Below are positions 1-11,470 of a stretch of 64,000 nucleotides of DNA, in pieces. The stretch is from Golubevia sp. BC0850. Its lineage: Eukaryota > Basidiomycota > Exobasidiomycetes > Golubeviales > Golubeviaceae. The notes beneath the pieces are model-generated. The model did not search any database and was not told the DNA's origin. It saw nothing but the letters and a program-made list of their open reading frames with translations. The stretch's first letter is position 1; each line of letters begins with the position of its first letter. The stretch lies in assembly GCA_012976225.1 (NCBI GenBank), contig JAAVVG010000012.1:62001-126000 (forward strand), given 5' to 3'. The position numbers and the translations under genes were made by a program.

Positions 1-779
1 CAGAAACCGGGGCGGAGAAGAGTCAGGGGTGAAGAAGAATCAGGGGTGAAGAAAAGTCAGCGGTTTGCCTTCCTTTATTCTCCTCACGAAGTCTCGTCCT
101 TCTCGTCACACTAAGACATCAATTTGAGGTTAAAAACCATCTCATTTAATTCATCTACTCACGGAGCACGTCCTACACCTGGCCAAACATCGTATGCACA
201 ACGGTTAGTCCTGTACACAAAAGGTTGTGAAGTCAGCAAGAGAAAGAATAGACGGAAGCCAATCAATGTTCACCAGGCGATGGTATAGCCAGAAGCAGAA
301 GAAGCCAAAGAGGTTGCGAGCAGAGCAAAGGAAACAATTCTGAACATGTTTGGAAGTCTTAAGAGTTGTTGAGAGAACGAGAGAGGTTGCTGGTTCGTAG
401 AGATCACACTAAGTCTTCAAAATCTGATGCTTTTATACCATTTTGGTTCAAAGTCCTGCTCCTGGTTCTGCAGGACTGAGTGGAGTGGGAAAGAGGTAAA
501 TAGGGGATTTGAGTCGCGCAGGAAAGGACGCCTAACGACTTCGGCATCTTTCCTATAAGTCGACGATAACTCATGTACACATGCTTGCCTTCGATTCTTC
601 TTCATATCAACATCTGATTTGAATTCAAGTGGTCATCGAGCTAGATTGCGCGAGTCCGACCTCAAAGCCTCAAACATCACAAAATCACTGCCACAGGAAC
701 AACATGCAGGAAGGTCCAATCATCAAATCAAATAACGAGTCCAGTTAGAATCGTAAATCTTCACATAGGGAAAGATATT
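1..779. other. Stretch without a recognised gene
   Basis: The first 50 bases hold an imperfect tandem repeat of a GTCAGGGGTGAAGAA-like unit. The only frames of note are short and match no family I know. Homology to the repeated gene family starts abruptly near 780, so this is foreign flank to copy A. Confidence 0.4.
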
Positions 780-1985
780 TGGTGGCTATTCGTCAAGGAA
801 GAAGTCTCCCACTCCCTTTCCTAGCTCAATCCCTGAAGAGGCTCTTTTTGAATTCTAGTGCAGATCAAGAATGGAGCATGTCAGCACAGAACTTGATTTG
901 GAATCTAGGTGAGTTCGAAGGTCCCTTGTCTCTCCACTTGCCCGGCTCGCTCCTCAAACTGACCTCCATCGAATCTTTCCCCTGACTTCCAATCTTTCCC
1001 ACACGATCTGAATGAGAATAGTATTCTGCTCTCACCTGACTCACGCTTCAATATCGTTCAATTTAGACAATTCATTCTTTACTTATCTCTTGGAGTACTC
1101 GGAAACCTTCAAAGGTCGATCGATCGTCAAGCAGCTAGCTCTCAGACCTCAGGTTATCTGGGATGATGGCGCCATCAACAGTAGAGGCTGGTAAAGATGG
1201 AGAGATGAAGAGAGTAGCTTAGTGGGAGGGAATCTGGAGACAGCAGCAATTTATCAATTTCTTCAAGTTACCAACAACTCTCTCGATTCTCTGGAGGTGA
1301 TAGGTGGACGCGCAATTACGAGCTCTGGAGCAAATTCAGCAACAAGTGTCTCAGTGGACTTTCTCTCAAGTCTTGACGAATCTTGCTCTCCAATCAAGCA
1401 TCTTCGACTTCTCAACATCTTTCGGTCAAACTCCCTGAGTTCGCCTCTCTCGGAATTCAAGGCAATGAAGATATTGAGCTTAGACGGAACTTTATTGCAA
1501 ATGATGAGGAGGGAGGAGTTCATTGCCTCCTTATCAAGGGTCGAGATTCTCCATCTGCTGTTCTACTGGATAAACGAGTCTAAGCCTCGGGATCAAGACT
1601 TCGCAGAAGAGACCCTACTATCTACTATGCTCTCAAGCAAAGGTCTTCTAGCTCTCAAAGAACTGATGGTTTCAGGTAAACCGATCAACATTTTAGGTTC
1701 AGAGACAGCTTCTCCTCGCTCACTCAGACTTTGGAAAGAGGCAAGGGAAGTCTTGGAAGGAAACGAGATGATCAAAAGTGGCAAGATGAAGCTAAGGACC
1801 TTGGAAGTAGGAGCAACAAGTGAGTAAACTTGGGGGTTTCCCTTCCTGGCCCAAAAGAATCCAGATTTTCATCTCTCACCTCACATTTTTCTCTCGTTAA
1901 TCTCTCCTTTGGAGATGAATCAAAATGAGAGAATTGCCTGTCGAGCCTTCCGTGGATCTCCCCTTGGCCTCAATGATGGATCTTT
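780..1985 (+). pseudogene. Copy A of the F-box/LRR-like family, 5'-truncated
   Basis: A 5'-truncated member of the dispersed family. Homology begins near 780 inside what is exon 2 in copy C (LVAIRQGRSLPLPFL) and runs to the GTGAGT donor after 908. Exon 3 starts after AATAG at 1022 and runs to about 1819. It contains the family core SLVGGNLETAAIYQFLQV, repeated hydrophobic Leu-rich stretches and the block LWKEAREVLEGNEMIKSGK. The F-box-like exon 1 is absent. A stop replaces the Ser codon in the NPSWSRWR motif near 1192, and the acceptor before the last exon has lost its AG, although the exon itself is still readable at the DNA level near 1910-1975. The product, if any, is unknown; the family assignment rests on alignment with copies B, C and E. 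Confidence 0.75.
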
Positions 1986-2489
1986 AAGACTACATTGATG
2001 GGAGAATTCCGCTCGGTGTCTTCTGGGAAGCAAGAAAGATGGTGTTATGGGGGATCATGATGGGCGGAGAGCGGAATCTTAAACTTCGAATCGACCCTTG
2101 TCACCTGAAGTCAGATGTGGGTTTGATTTGACTTTGCCCAGTAGCCGCGAACTACCGAACTGTGATTACCTTTGCTGTCGACCCCATTTGCAATTGAGCT
2201 GAACAGAGGATCTCGAGATAAGTTTCTGTGTGGTGAGATGCTTGGTCGTGTTCTCTCACCTCTCCCCCTTGGTCTTTTCTTCCATCCTCGTTATCAACAG
2301 AGGTAGCTTGAGCTTGAAATGGGAGTGGCATGTGGCTGATCAAACGAGGTACCACCTCATCGTTCTCACTTCAAAAGAAATTATGAGTGATTGAGTTGAA
2401 TTTTTGTATTTACTAAGAATGAGATCTGATCTGCTAGAAAAGAGAATGACAAGTCTCCTCTCCTCTCCGTTTTACCCTCTCTTTCCAAT
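1986..2489. other. Intergenic
   Basis: Family 3' flank, then unique sequence. A 67-codon frame on the minus strand (2152-2355) has no recognisable features. Confidence 0.35.
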
Positions 2490-3285
2490 TTACTGTCCTC
2501 CCAAACCAAACAGCCCAGTAACATCTCTAATCTTAGCAGTTTCACTTGCAGTCAAATATTGTTTTTGAGATTGGAAGAAGTCTTCCCAAAGTTTCTCAGC
2601 TTCTGAAACTCCATGAGGACGACGATTTAAAGAAGGGGAAGAAGGAGAAGGAGAATTCGAACCAGCTGCTCCGCTCATTGTTGGCGAGACACTTCCAGGT
2701 GGTGGAGCTGGGAATTGAGATAGGAGGAAGGTGTGAAGTTCTTGCCAGTATTCGGGACTGAGAGAGAGATTGGCGAAGGAGAGGAGGTCAGGAGTTTGAA
2801 GAAGAACAGAGTCAATGTCATCAGATTTCTTTCCCACTCTTGCTTCCTGTTTAAGGTTCAAGGCTTCCATCCTTGACCTCTGCCTCAACTACTCACCTAG
2901 TAATCTTAGAATGCAACAATCTACTAATATTAGGTAGACTAGGGCTTGTTGGAATTCCCTCAGCAAAACCATCATATTCTAAAGTTTGACCTGCCATTCT
3001 TGGAGATCTACTTGGTGAACCTGATCCACCAGAAGCTTTACGCCCGTGTCCCATTGCCGCTCCAGTCGAATTTGAATTCGAAGCCTCATCATCAACATCA
3101 GTGGTTAGAGTCAGTTCTGGAACCGAGACGTTTGAAGATCTAGTGCGATGGTGAGAGCGATTCGAAGTTTTGGAAGGGACTGGAGAAGTTGTGTCTAGAG
3201 TTGAGAGGAAACGAGTTGGAGCTGGAGGGGAAGTTGTTGAAGTTGTTGGAGCTGGAGGATCGGAGGAGGAGGACTTTGAGGCCAT
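2490..3285 (-). CDS. Hypothetical Ser/Pro-rich protein, two exons
   Basis: Unrecognised protein of about 245 residues. Exon 1 (3285-2897) starts at the ATG in MASKSSSSDPPAPTTST and is rich in Ser, Thr and Pro, hence probably disordered; it ends at a clear GTGAGT donor. Exon 2 ends at 2490. The acceptor is uncertain: the only choices that hold frame use AAG, and I favour exon 2 from 2838 (58-nt intron), which makes the coding length divisible by three. Exon 2 holds a more ordered segment (PDLLSFANLSLSPEYWQEL) and a C-terminus SETAKIRDVTGLFGLGGQ. The 5' end lies about 105 bases from the end of the BolA-like gene on the same strand. No function is proposed. Confidence 0.6.
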
Positions 3286-3391
3286 GGTCTGAAAGATTGA
3301 GGTAGGTGGAGAAGGGAATTGAGGGAATCAGAATCTCGAATTTGGAAGATTTTCTTGTCGGAACTGGATTGGTTCTTTCTTTGATCTCTCT

Positions 3392-4714
3392 TCAGCTCTT
3401 GCTCGGAAAGAGACTTACCTCGTATTGCTAGAGAGGATTTATAAAGATGGATAGAGTGGGGTGCCGAGGAGCGAAAGAAACAAAAGAACAGAGCAAGTTA
3501 GGATCAGCAACGACGTCAGACCACAATAGAATCTCTCCATCTTCTATCTCAAGCTCTTCCCTCGAGCGAATCTCACCTTAGGAGTATACGTTTTCTGAGA
3601 AAAAGCGTGCAATTCTGCAATCTGATCCTTTAGTAGCTCGTTCACTGAAACAGGGAAAGGAAAGAGGTGGATAAGAAGACGAGCCTTGCCTTCCTTGGCT
3701 TCTTTTCAGTCTTGTCGAGCTCCTCATTGAGAAATTCACTGACCCATACGATGTCTCTTTAGAGTTGGAAGACTGAAGAAAGTCAGAAGGGAACGCTTGA
3801 GGTTATCAGCACAGCCCTTTCCTTGGCCAAAATTCTCAACGTGCTCTCGAGAGCTTTAGAGGGAGCAAAGGTGTTAGAGCTGGATCGAATACTCACCCTT
3901 CAAAAGCTTCACTGACAATGATAACATCGTAAGCCTGTTGAAGGGGGGAGGTGAGGGGTTGGTTAGGTTAGAGGACTGATAAGGCCTATTGGAGGTGAGA
4001 AGCATTCCCTCTCGTCTCAGGAACCCCCCATCTACCGTGACAGCAAAAGCAACGAGTCTGATTAAAATCTACCAGCCAGCAGAAAGGTTAGAAGGTAGCG
4101 AAGGTAGCCTTGAGAGGCAATCCCACCCTCGCAATCCTCTCTTCCGCTTCTATCTCCACTCAGCCGATTGATCCAGCAGCTCTCGGAGCTATCAAGAGTA
4201 GACAAAGCATGTACTTGAGGTCTTGTTGCTAGTATAGCTCTGTATAGTCCTGTTACCCTCTCGCTAAACTGCTCCCTATGAACTCCCTTGGCTGCGAGTC
4301 CTTACTCCACCCTCTCTCCTGCGACAGAAACTTAGAATGGATCAACTCACCTGACCACAACCACCTGAAACGTCAGATACCACCTTTTCAAGGAAAAAAA
4401 GAAGGAGGGAAAGAGACGATCAGCTCTGTAACTTGTCATGCTCAATCTTCTCCGCCCTGGTCTCTTGAGCTTGCTAGCTAGAGCCTGGAGCTTGTGAAGC
4501 TGATTCAATCAAAGACCGTATATCTCTAGTGTCTTCTGATCACATCTGCCATGAACTCTCTACTCTCTTTGTCTCTTGGATTGAGGTGCGAGTCCAATCA
4601 TGATAATTGTCTCAATCCCACCCTCTGCCTCCCTTTCTCGTTTCAACTCACCAACGTAGAAACCTTCTCAACTTTTGAACGAATAGCGTTTTCTAATTCA
4701 CTTGAAGAAACCAT
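3392..4714 (-). CDS. BolA-like protein (BolA2/Bol2 type)
   Basis: Small BolA-fold protein of about 88 residues; the family partners monothiol glutaredoxins in cytosolic iron-sulfur and iron signalling. Six exons, all in phase: 4714-4652, 4383-4351, 3934-3897, 3772-3744, 3644-3577, 3427-3392. The joined product reads MVSSSELENAIRSKVEKV, then VVSDVSGGCGQ, AYDVIIVSEAFEG, LPTLKRHRMV and NELLKDQIAELHAFSQKTYT, matching the BolA pattern including the conserved His and the HAFSQKT motif. The Cys of SGGCGQ sits in the region where BolA2 proteins carry a cluster-binding Cys. The last exon may instead be spliced again at GTAAGT after QYE, so the last eight residues are uncertain. No exon is longer than 68 nt, so simple ORF searches miss this gene. 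Confidence 0.88.
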
Positions 4715-5003
4715 GATCAGATTCGACTAAAGCTTGAGAAAATTGAATTGCAGTGGTTGTGATTGGGAGAGAGAGGACCGACCGTCTCTTCCCTCGTCCC
4801 TCCCTTCCTCGCTTCATCCCTCCATCCTCAGTTTTCTTTTATCTTTGAAATCGAGTTCCAAGTTCAAATGTTCAGTTCATAGTGAACTGAACTACCACCT
4901 TATCTCAAAGGGTCAACTCACACCCCCCTTCTTCCTTTCTCTCAAGTTCCTCTCTCATTCATTATTCTTCTCAAGCATTCAATTCTTCAAGACTTCCCCG
5001 GGA

Positions 5004-5583
5004 ATGGAGAATTCCCCTCAAAATGACTCTTCCACAACCCTCAAAGATACAATTACGATTTTACCTCCAGAACTCTTCTCTCATCTCTTTAGTTCCTCCG
5101 ACGAACCAGCTGAGATAGCTCAAGCAAGTTCAACCTGCAAATCATGAAGAAACTCAATCCAATCCAACACATCTCTTCCTTCAGTTCTTTCAATTCTTTC
5201 CACTTTTCAATTCTCAAACCTTTAATCCTTTGAGCTTCAGTGCCGTCAAGATCCTAAGAATAGTATCAAATATCTTCCAAAGTTTTTGAAAAGTTGTCAA
5301 ATCACTTTGACAGACCTTCAATTCAAACATTCAATGGATCAAATTACTGGCTTAGAACATCCTTCTTTGGATCATTCTTTCAAATTTCTGAAGCTGAAGA
5401 GAGCTAGTGGGAGTGTGACTTGGGCTCGAAGGAGGTGTCAAGATTACGTGGCTTGGCTTAAAAAATCACAAGTATGAAGACAGCCAGTAGAAGAAACGAG
5501 GGAGCTTTCGATGTTTAGAACATCTATGATCTGACCTGACTGAAGCTTCATCTTATGATCATCAGGGTAAAGGTTTCGAGGTG
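5004..5583 (+). pseudogene. F-box gene with an internal TGA, 3' end unresolved
   Basis: Exon 1 (5004-5183) encodes an N-terminal F-box: TITILPPELFSHLFSSSDEP then AEIAQASSTCKS. At the next codon, where F-box proteins have Trp (CKSWR), the sequence has TGA (5145-5147); the frame then continues RNSIQSNTSLPS. A 57-nt intron (GTTCTT to CTTCAG) leads in phase to exon 2 (5241-5471), with a readable 77 codons ending WARRRCQDYVAWLKKSQ and a GTATGA donor. A possible 18-nt exon follows at 5566-5583. I could not follow it further. Either a recent pseudogene with one nonsense change or an unusual use of TGA. It is not close in sequence to the repeated family. Confidence 0.5.
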
Positions 5584-6476
5584 GTGAGTGAGCTCAGAGG
5601 TCAAAAACGAGACCTACAAACCGTGTTTCTACACCCTGCTGATCACCTGCTGTCCTTTATCTCACTCTTGTCTGTTCATTTTCATTTATCTTCACTGAAG
5701 TTCTCTCTGCTTTGCTTTCACCTCTTCTCGTGCTTTCCTCGAGTCTTCTGTCCCACTCGACCCAACTGAGGAATTTGAACACTGGTAATCAACCTCACTT
5801 TCTGAAGGGTCACTCTTGTGTTTTTCCAATCTCTGATAACATTTTCTTCTCCTCGCAACGCTTCATCCCGAACGGCACTTCCATCGAGACTTCGAGAACG
5901 TTGTTCGAACCCCCCCCCCTCTTTCCTTTGAGTTCCCTGCCTTGGATGTCTCAAACTGGGGTCCTCCTTCTATCGGAATTAAAGTCAGCTATATCAGTTT
6001 TATCAGTTCTATCTGTTAGATGTCTGTCAGATCTATCGATGGAAAACAATGATGCATGAGATTCAAATTCATGAGATTTGCCACTCACCTCAGACAGCGA
6101 GCTCCATCGCGCTCTTTCGGCTCCCATACCAGAGTCAACCTCCTTCAATGCATCAGATTTTTACCTTTTTTCTTAGGGAATTTTTGTCGAAGCCATCTAA
6201 CCTGGATGTACTGACTCCTCGAAGACAGTGAAAGAATCGACTAACTTGACCGAGGGCTGGAACCCTGGAGGTTAGCTTTTTCCCTCCCCTCCTCTTGAAT
6301 TCCCTTCTCTCCAATTCAAGCTTCAAGGCTCTAGGACAAATAAGACCATAGGCATCTTCACTCTATTAACCTCGTTGAAGAACGACGAGAAGGTTCTCCC
6401 AGCAAACACCGTAATCACGGAATTGACTCGCGGTAACACCGGCCCAGTAATTGTGCAAGAATTTCTTCTCTCTGCA
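5584..6476. other. Uncertain region 3' of the F-box gene
   Basis: May hold further small exons of the F-box gene (a 14-nt candidate at 5771-5784), a C10 run at 5910-5919 and the promoter of the thioredoxin reductase gene. Nothing firm is seen. Confidence 0.3.
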
Positions 6477-8561
6477 ATGATCCATCCTCCTTCTTTAACA
6501 TCCATCAGTTTGAAAAGATTAACTTTCAGTTGCATTCAATCATCCAATCAATCAATCAGGTTCATTCAAAGATCTCAACTTCACACTTCTTCTCATTTTA
6601 GCTACACGAAACCGAAACCTTGTAGCAAACTCATTTCAGTCTCCACTGCTGCCCTTCTGTTTTCAACTTCAACCTCTCAGCTTAATTCTCAATCGGATAA
6701 CATCGACATGGCACCTGTAACTAATGGAAATGGCACTACCAACGGCGAGGCTCAGAAGAAACACAAAGTGGTGAGTATCGAGGAATGAGAGAGAGACAGA
6801 GAAGTGACAGTGACACAATGAAGTGGCCACTAATCACTCATTCATCTCCTCTACCTTCCTCTCTTCCATCATTCAATTGCATTCAATACCATCCCCAACA
6901 CTTCCTCGATCCTTCCTCGATCCTATTACTCCAACCCGATAGATCATCATTGGATCCGGTCCAGCCGGTCATACTGCTGCCATCTACCTTGCCAGAGCCA
7001 ACCTTGAACCAACTCTATTCGAGGTGAGTGACTTGATTGATCCAAGATCTAGTCTTATCAAGGACAGGGACATTATGGCTGGGCAAGAGCTATTCAGATG
7101 AGGCCAGAAGCAGTCCCGGGTCTGACACACCTTTGGAAACCTTCAAATCCTCCATTCCCACACTTCCCTCCTTCCTCTCTTCCTCTTTGTAGGGTCTTCT
7201 CGCAAATGGAATTGCTCCAGGAGGTCAATTGACTACCACTACTGATGTCGAGAACTTCCCAGGTGAGTGTTTTGTCATGATGGATGAGAGGGGTCAGACG
7301 AGAGTTCTTCTCTTAAGAGTTGTAAAATCGGCAGCAACCAAGAGAGCTAGGTTTCAGAGGACGATGGGTGGAAGGTTAAGAAGCTCTCGTCATTTGCAAG
7401 GGCGGATTCTGTGTCTCATTCCGGAGAGATGAAGGAGAGGATCGCCAGATGCTGGGAGAAGACAAAAGCTTCCTCGGGCTTCTAAAGAATCCCTCTGGGA
7501 ATGAACATCGGCTTGCTCAATAGAAAGTCAGAGCTGTTGATCTCCTGAATTGAACGAGTTGCAAACTCTCATTTGTCTTGCTTTCTCGCTTATCTTATCT
7601 GAATTCTCCTCCCTTCCTCTCTTTCCCTTTCTCCCCTCCCCCCTTTACTTCCCAGGTTTCCCCGAAGGAATCCGCGGACCAGAAATCATGGACAAATTCC
7701 GAGCTCAATCTGAACGTTTTGGAACTCAAATCGTCACCGAAACGATTTCCAAAGTAGATCTTTCAGAGAGACCTTTCAAATTCTGGCGTGAAGGTAAAGA
7801 AACCGAACCAGCCGAATTAGCAGAAACGATCATCCTAGCAACTGGAGCTTCAGCCAAAAGAATGAATTTACCAGGTGAAGAAACTTATTGGCAATCTGGA
7901 ATTTCAGCTTGTGCAGTCTGTGATGGAGCAGTACCAATTTTCCGTAAAAAACCATTAGCAGTGATTGGTGGTGGAGATTCAGCTGCAGAAGAAGCGACCT
8001 ATTTAACGAAATATGGTTCAGAAGTTTTTGTTTTAGTTAGAAGAGATGAATTGAGAGCTTCAAAAATCATGGCCAAAAGACTTTTAGCTCATCCAAAAGT
8101 TAAGGTTATGTTTAACACTGTTCCTTTGGAAGCAATTGGTGATGGAGATCTTTTAACTGGATTGAAAATCAAAGACACTATCACTGGAAAAGAATCTGAA
8201 TTACAAGTCAATGGTTTGTTTTATGCTATTGGTCATATTCCTGCCACTGAATTGGTTAGAGATCAAGTCAAATGTGATGAAGATGGTTATATTGAAACTG
8301 TTCCTGGAACTAGTCAAACTAGTGTTAAAGGTTTCTTCGCTGCTGGTGATGTTCAGGATAAGAAATGGAGACAGGCTGTTACCAGTGCTGGAACTGGATG
8401 GTGAGTTTTCTTTTCTTTTCATGTAGAACCTCTAGAATGGATATGAGATTGAGAATCATTTTCCTGACCTTTCTTCTTCTCTTCCTCCTTTTTTCCCACT
8501 CAGTATCGCTGCTCTAGAGGCAGAACGTCTATTAGCAGAAGAAGAGGCTGATGCTTTATAG
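6477..8561 (+). CDS. TRR1: Thioredoxin reductase, low-molecular-weight type
   Basis: FAD/NADPH enzyme that reduces thioredoxin. Exons: up to 6770, 6943-7023, 7193-7262, 7656-8400, 8504-8561, all in phase. From the ATG at 6708 the protein has 338 residues, the usual size. It shows the FAD-binding motif [19 protein letters not shown] near the start, the redox-active CAVC (157-160), the NADPH motif [10 protein letters not shown] and the C-terminal FAD-contact region [20 protein letters not shown]. The same frame is open upstream to an ATG at 6477, adding 77 residues that are Ser/Arg-rich with few acids ([20 protein letters not shown]), like a mitochondrial presequence. Two products, mitochondrial and cytosolic, are therefore possible. 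The start given is the long form; the short form begins [14 protein letters not shown]. Confidence 0.96.
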
Positions 8562-9179
8562 ATGAATGAACATTTCTCTTTCTCGCTTTCTATCTTAACC
8601 CATTCATCTCTTTAGTCTTCCAAGGACCTCTATGAGATACCATCTCTCGCAAAATCTAGATGTCAGGTTCCAAACAACTTGATCAAATCCTCTACCCCGC
8701 AGCCGAAATCCTTTCATCCAACATCAAATCTCCACTTCTCTCTCTATCATCTTCTCGTCTTAATGCTTTCTTCTCTCTCTCTTTCTCTGTCTTATACATT
8801 GGTTTCATCCGCTCTCATTTAAAATGATATGAGATCGTCTTTTTATGAGACCTTGATGCCTCAGTATCTGTGATTCGTCTTTCGATGCTGATGGGTCATC
8901 GCCTTCATCTTTTCTCTTTGCTTCATCCGACACCAGTAAAGTTGGACTCGAGGGGAGCTCAAAGTATAAGAGTGTCGACGAGCAAATGCGAAAAGACAAA
9001 GAGGTCGATTTTGTTCTTCTACTCTAAGAGCTAGTCTGTACTACTACACATGGATCTCTATAAAATCCTCATCAATCTTAGAACGCAGAACCCCACCTCA
9101 TCAGTATATTGTAAGTACCTGGTTTCTTCTCTTCCTCCAACTCCAGTCTCAACCCCTTGCTTGCTGAAGCGTTTTTGTC
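8562..9179. other. Intergenic, 3' of thioredoxin reductase
   Basis: Pyrimidine-rich 3' region and unique sequence. No gene is seen. Confidence 0.35.
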
Positions 9180-9830
9180 AACTAGAGGGAGAAGGGGAAG
9201 AACGGTCGGAAGGTGTCTTCTACACGACTAGGGAAGAACTCAACTTCCGATCTTATACTGTACAAGTACAGGCGCTTTCTCAAAATCGCGAGACCATTTT
9301 TCAGTCCCAAGCCTCTGTTTGAGATCGAGCCTTCAGGTACTCGGATGAAACGAGGAGATACCTCAAAACATCTTTCTTACTCAAATTGGGATTTTATTTA
9401 TTTTGATCTGACTTTTCTCCCAACTTTCTGAGTGCACTTGATCTTTCCCCTTCCGTACATACCTCAAAACAAATAGGTCTGAACAGCCATTTACGGATCT
9501 CGAGGCAGTTCCCTTTTTTTCTTTTGGAGAAGAGGAGGTGAACCAAGAAAAGGTGCATCTCACTCAGAAGTAGGATCACGCTGGGTTTGCCAGAAGAAGA
9601 AGAAAATAGATTGTTCGGTGGATACAATCGCTCAAGATACAGTGAAGCAGCGGTAAGAACACAGAGTGACAACAACCTATTTGTGAACATTAATTTAGGC
9701 AAGGGAAATACCAACAACACTTCCCCACCTCTTTCACCTCAGAACTCTTTTTATCTACACAAATAGGTTCCACCTATGAAGACGAAGCCACCTTGATGCT
9801 CTGTTGACTGAATCTTGCTCTCTCATCTCA
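9180..9830 (+). repeat. Orphan 3'-flank repeat H, interrupted by an insertion
   Basis: The parts 9180-9370 and 9715-9830 match, in the same order, the DNA downstream of family fragment D (about 34040-34310). Shared landmarks include CCCAAGCCTCTGTTTGAGAT, CGAGCCTTCAGGTACTCGGA, CCCACCTCTTTCACCTC and GAAGCCACCTTGATGCTCTG. No family gene body lies next to it. About 345 bases (9371-9715) are extra relative to D. Confidence 0.8.
9371..9715. mobile_element. Small insertion inside repeat H, MITE-like candidate
   Basis: Extra sequence relative to the D flank. ACAAATAGGT at 9469-9478 is matched by its inverse ACCTATTTGT at 9675-9684, bounding 216 bases, and ATACCTCAAAACA occurs directly repeated at 9358-9370 and 9459-9471. 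No coding capacity. The inverted decamer and the direct repeat suggest one or two small non-autonomous insertions, but a third ACAAATAGGT at 9759, outside the insert, weakens the case. Confidence 0.35.
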
Positions 9831-11470
9831 AACCAACCCCACTCCATCTCTCTCACTCTCCAGTTCTACAATCCCTTCTCGCTTCGAAGCTCTCCCGAGA
9901 GACCAAAGCATCCAAGTCTTCGTACTGATACCGCACTGCCAGACTTCGTTCATCTGAACTTTCGGCTTACAAAAGTTTAGCAATTGAATCACAGACTAAA
10001 TCGATCTTCACATGAACCGACATCCTCTAAGGGCCTCCTCTCTCCTGTTTCACCATCCCTACAAAAGTATCTGGCTCTTTGAGCAAAAATTGAACGACTT
10101 CTGATCATACGTCGAGCATCTTTCATGGCATTTAGTCGAATTCTCTGTTTCCTTTCCTTTCCTAAATTCCTTCCCGTGTTCTCATCGACTCCCACCTATC
10201 CCTACGCTGACTAGTGGGATCAATTTTCATCAACTAGAGAGACTGCTGAGGTTCTGAAAAGAAAACTACGACCTCACTTTTCAGGGCCAAAGTTGAAAGT
10301 TGCGTCTTCCTGGCCCTCCATCCTTCTCGCCTTCTGGCCAAAGGCAAGACCGAGTTTTTCCTCTTAGAGCTGACCCTCTGAGACCTTTCGAATCCTCCCT
10401 GACACCTCTGAGCCTTCTCAACAGGCCTTAACCCAGCTATCTCATCTCACTCCAAATAGCACCTCGACTTCTGACTTCTGACGTCTCTCAACTCACCGCT
10501 TGCCCCCAACGCCCTTTCCTACTTCTCCCATCGTTTTCATATTCTCTGAAGATTCTGATCGTCCTCCTTTCCATCCCCGTAGTTGGTGAGCCTCTTGTAT
10601 CTTCCTCTGGATCCCGAGCTGGAGAACTGCCATTTTTCCAGCTCTCCTTCCAGACTCAGGAGTCAGACAGCATTCGTATTCTGAAATTGACCTTGAATCT
10701 GATCTTTTCAGAAGAGTTGAGATGGCGTTCGGTGAGCCAAGAAGGGAGAAAGAGAGATCTTGCTCAACCAGCTAGCTAGCTTTCGAAGAGCTGCTTTCTG
10801 TGACGGTCCTTCGTCTCTTTCTCTCTTCTCTTTTTCTGCTTCCTCTCAATGAGGACTGCGGAAGGGAATGATCTTGAGGTGAATGTAGAGAATTAAAGAT
10901 GAAGAATTGAAGAATGTGAGTGGAGTGGTTTGGTCAACAAAAGTCGAATTCAAAGTTTCTCTCCTTCCTTTTTACAAAACCATCGCATCAAAATCACTCT
11001 TCTTCCCCCTTGAAACTAGAGAATCTGCGAGAGACACTCCATAAAAGTAATTTGCGAACGTCAACCTCGGCTGGAGACTTCAGGTGAGCCTGATAGGAAG
11101 GGATGAGACAAGGGAGCAGGGCCCACTCTGAGTTTCCGAAGGTTGTCTACTCTGGCAACCTCCCTCTTGCTCGTTGTTCATTTCCTTGGATCATCTAACA
11201 GATTCGATCAACATTGGAAGATCTCTCTGCAAACAGCACTCGAGACTGAAGGAACGGAAGACATCGGATTCAATCTCGTCTTTCACTTTCGTTTGAAGAA
11301 GAAGAAGAAGAAGAGGGAAGTCAGATCGATTCAATCGAAAGTTCATAGGTCGCTGAAAGATCTATCAGTACATAGAATTAGAATGAGAGCAGGCACTGAC
11401 TCTCGTCTCTCCATCTCTGATGTGTCAATCTCGTTCGACCCAGGCATCTTTCTCAACCGCTTTCTTCCCC
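9831..11470. other. Long stretch without a recognised gene
   Basis: No convincing CDS. A Lys-coding GAA/AAG tract lies near 11297-11315. Several GTGAGC/GTGAGT strings occur but I could not chain them into a gene. The last 300 bases are the upstream flank of copy B. Confidence 0.35.

Noticed and set aside
3700-3743. Intron of the BolA-like gene reads VSEFLNEELDKT in one frame, strikingly BolA-like
   Set aside because: It needs a one-base shift, while splicing to the exon at 3644 gives the real NELLKDQIAELHAF segment in phase.
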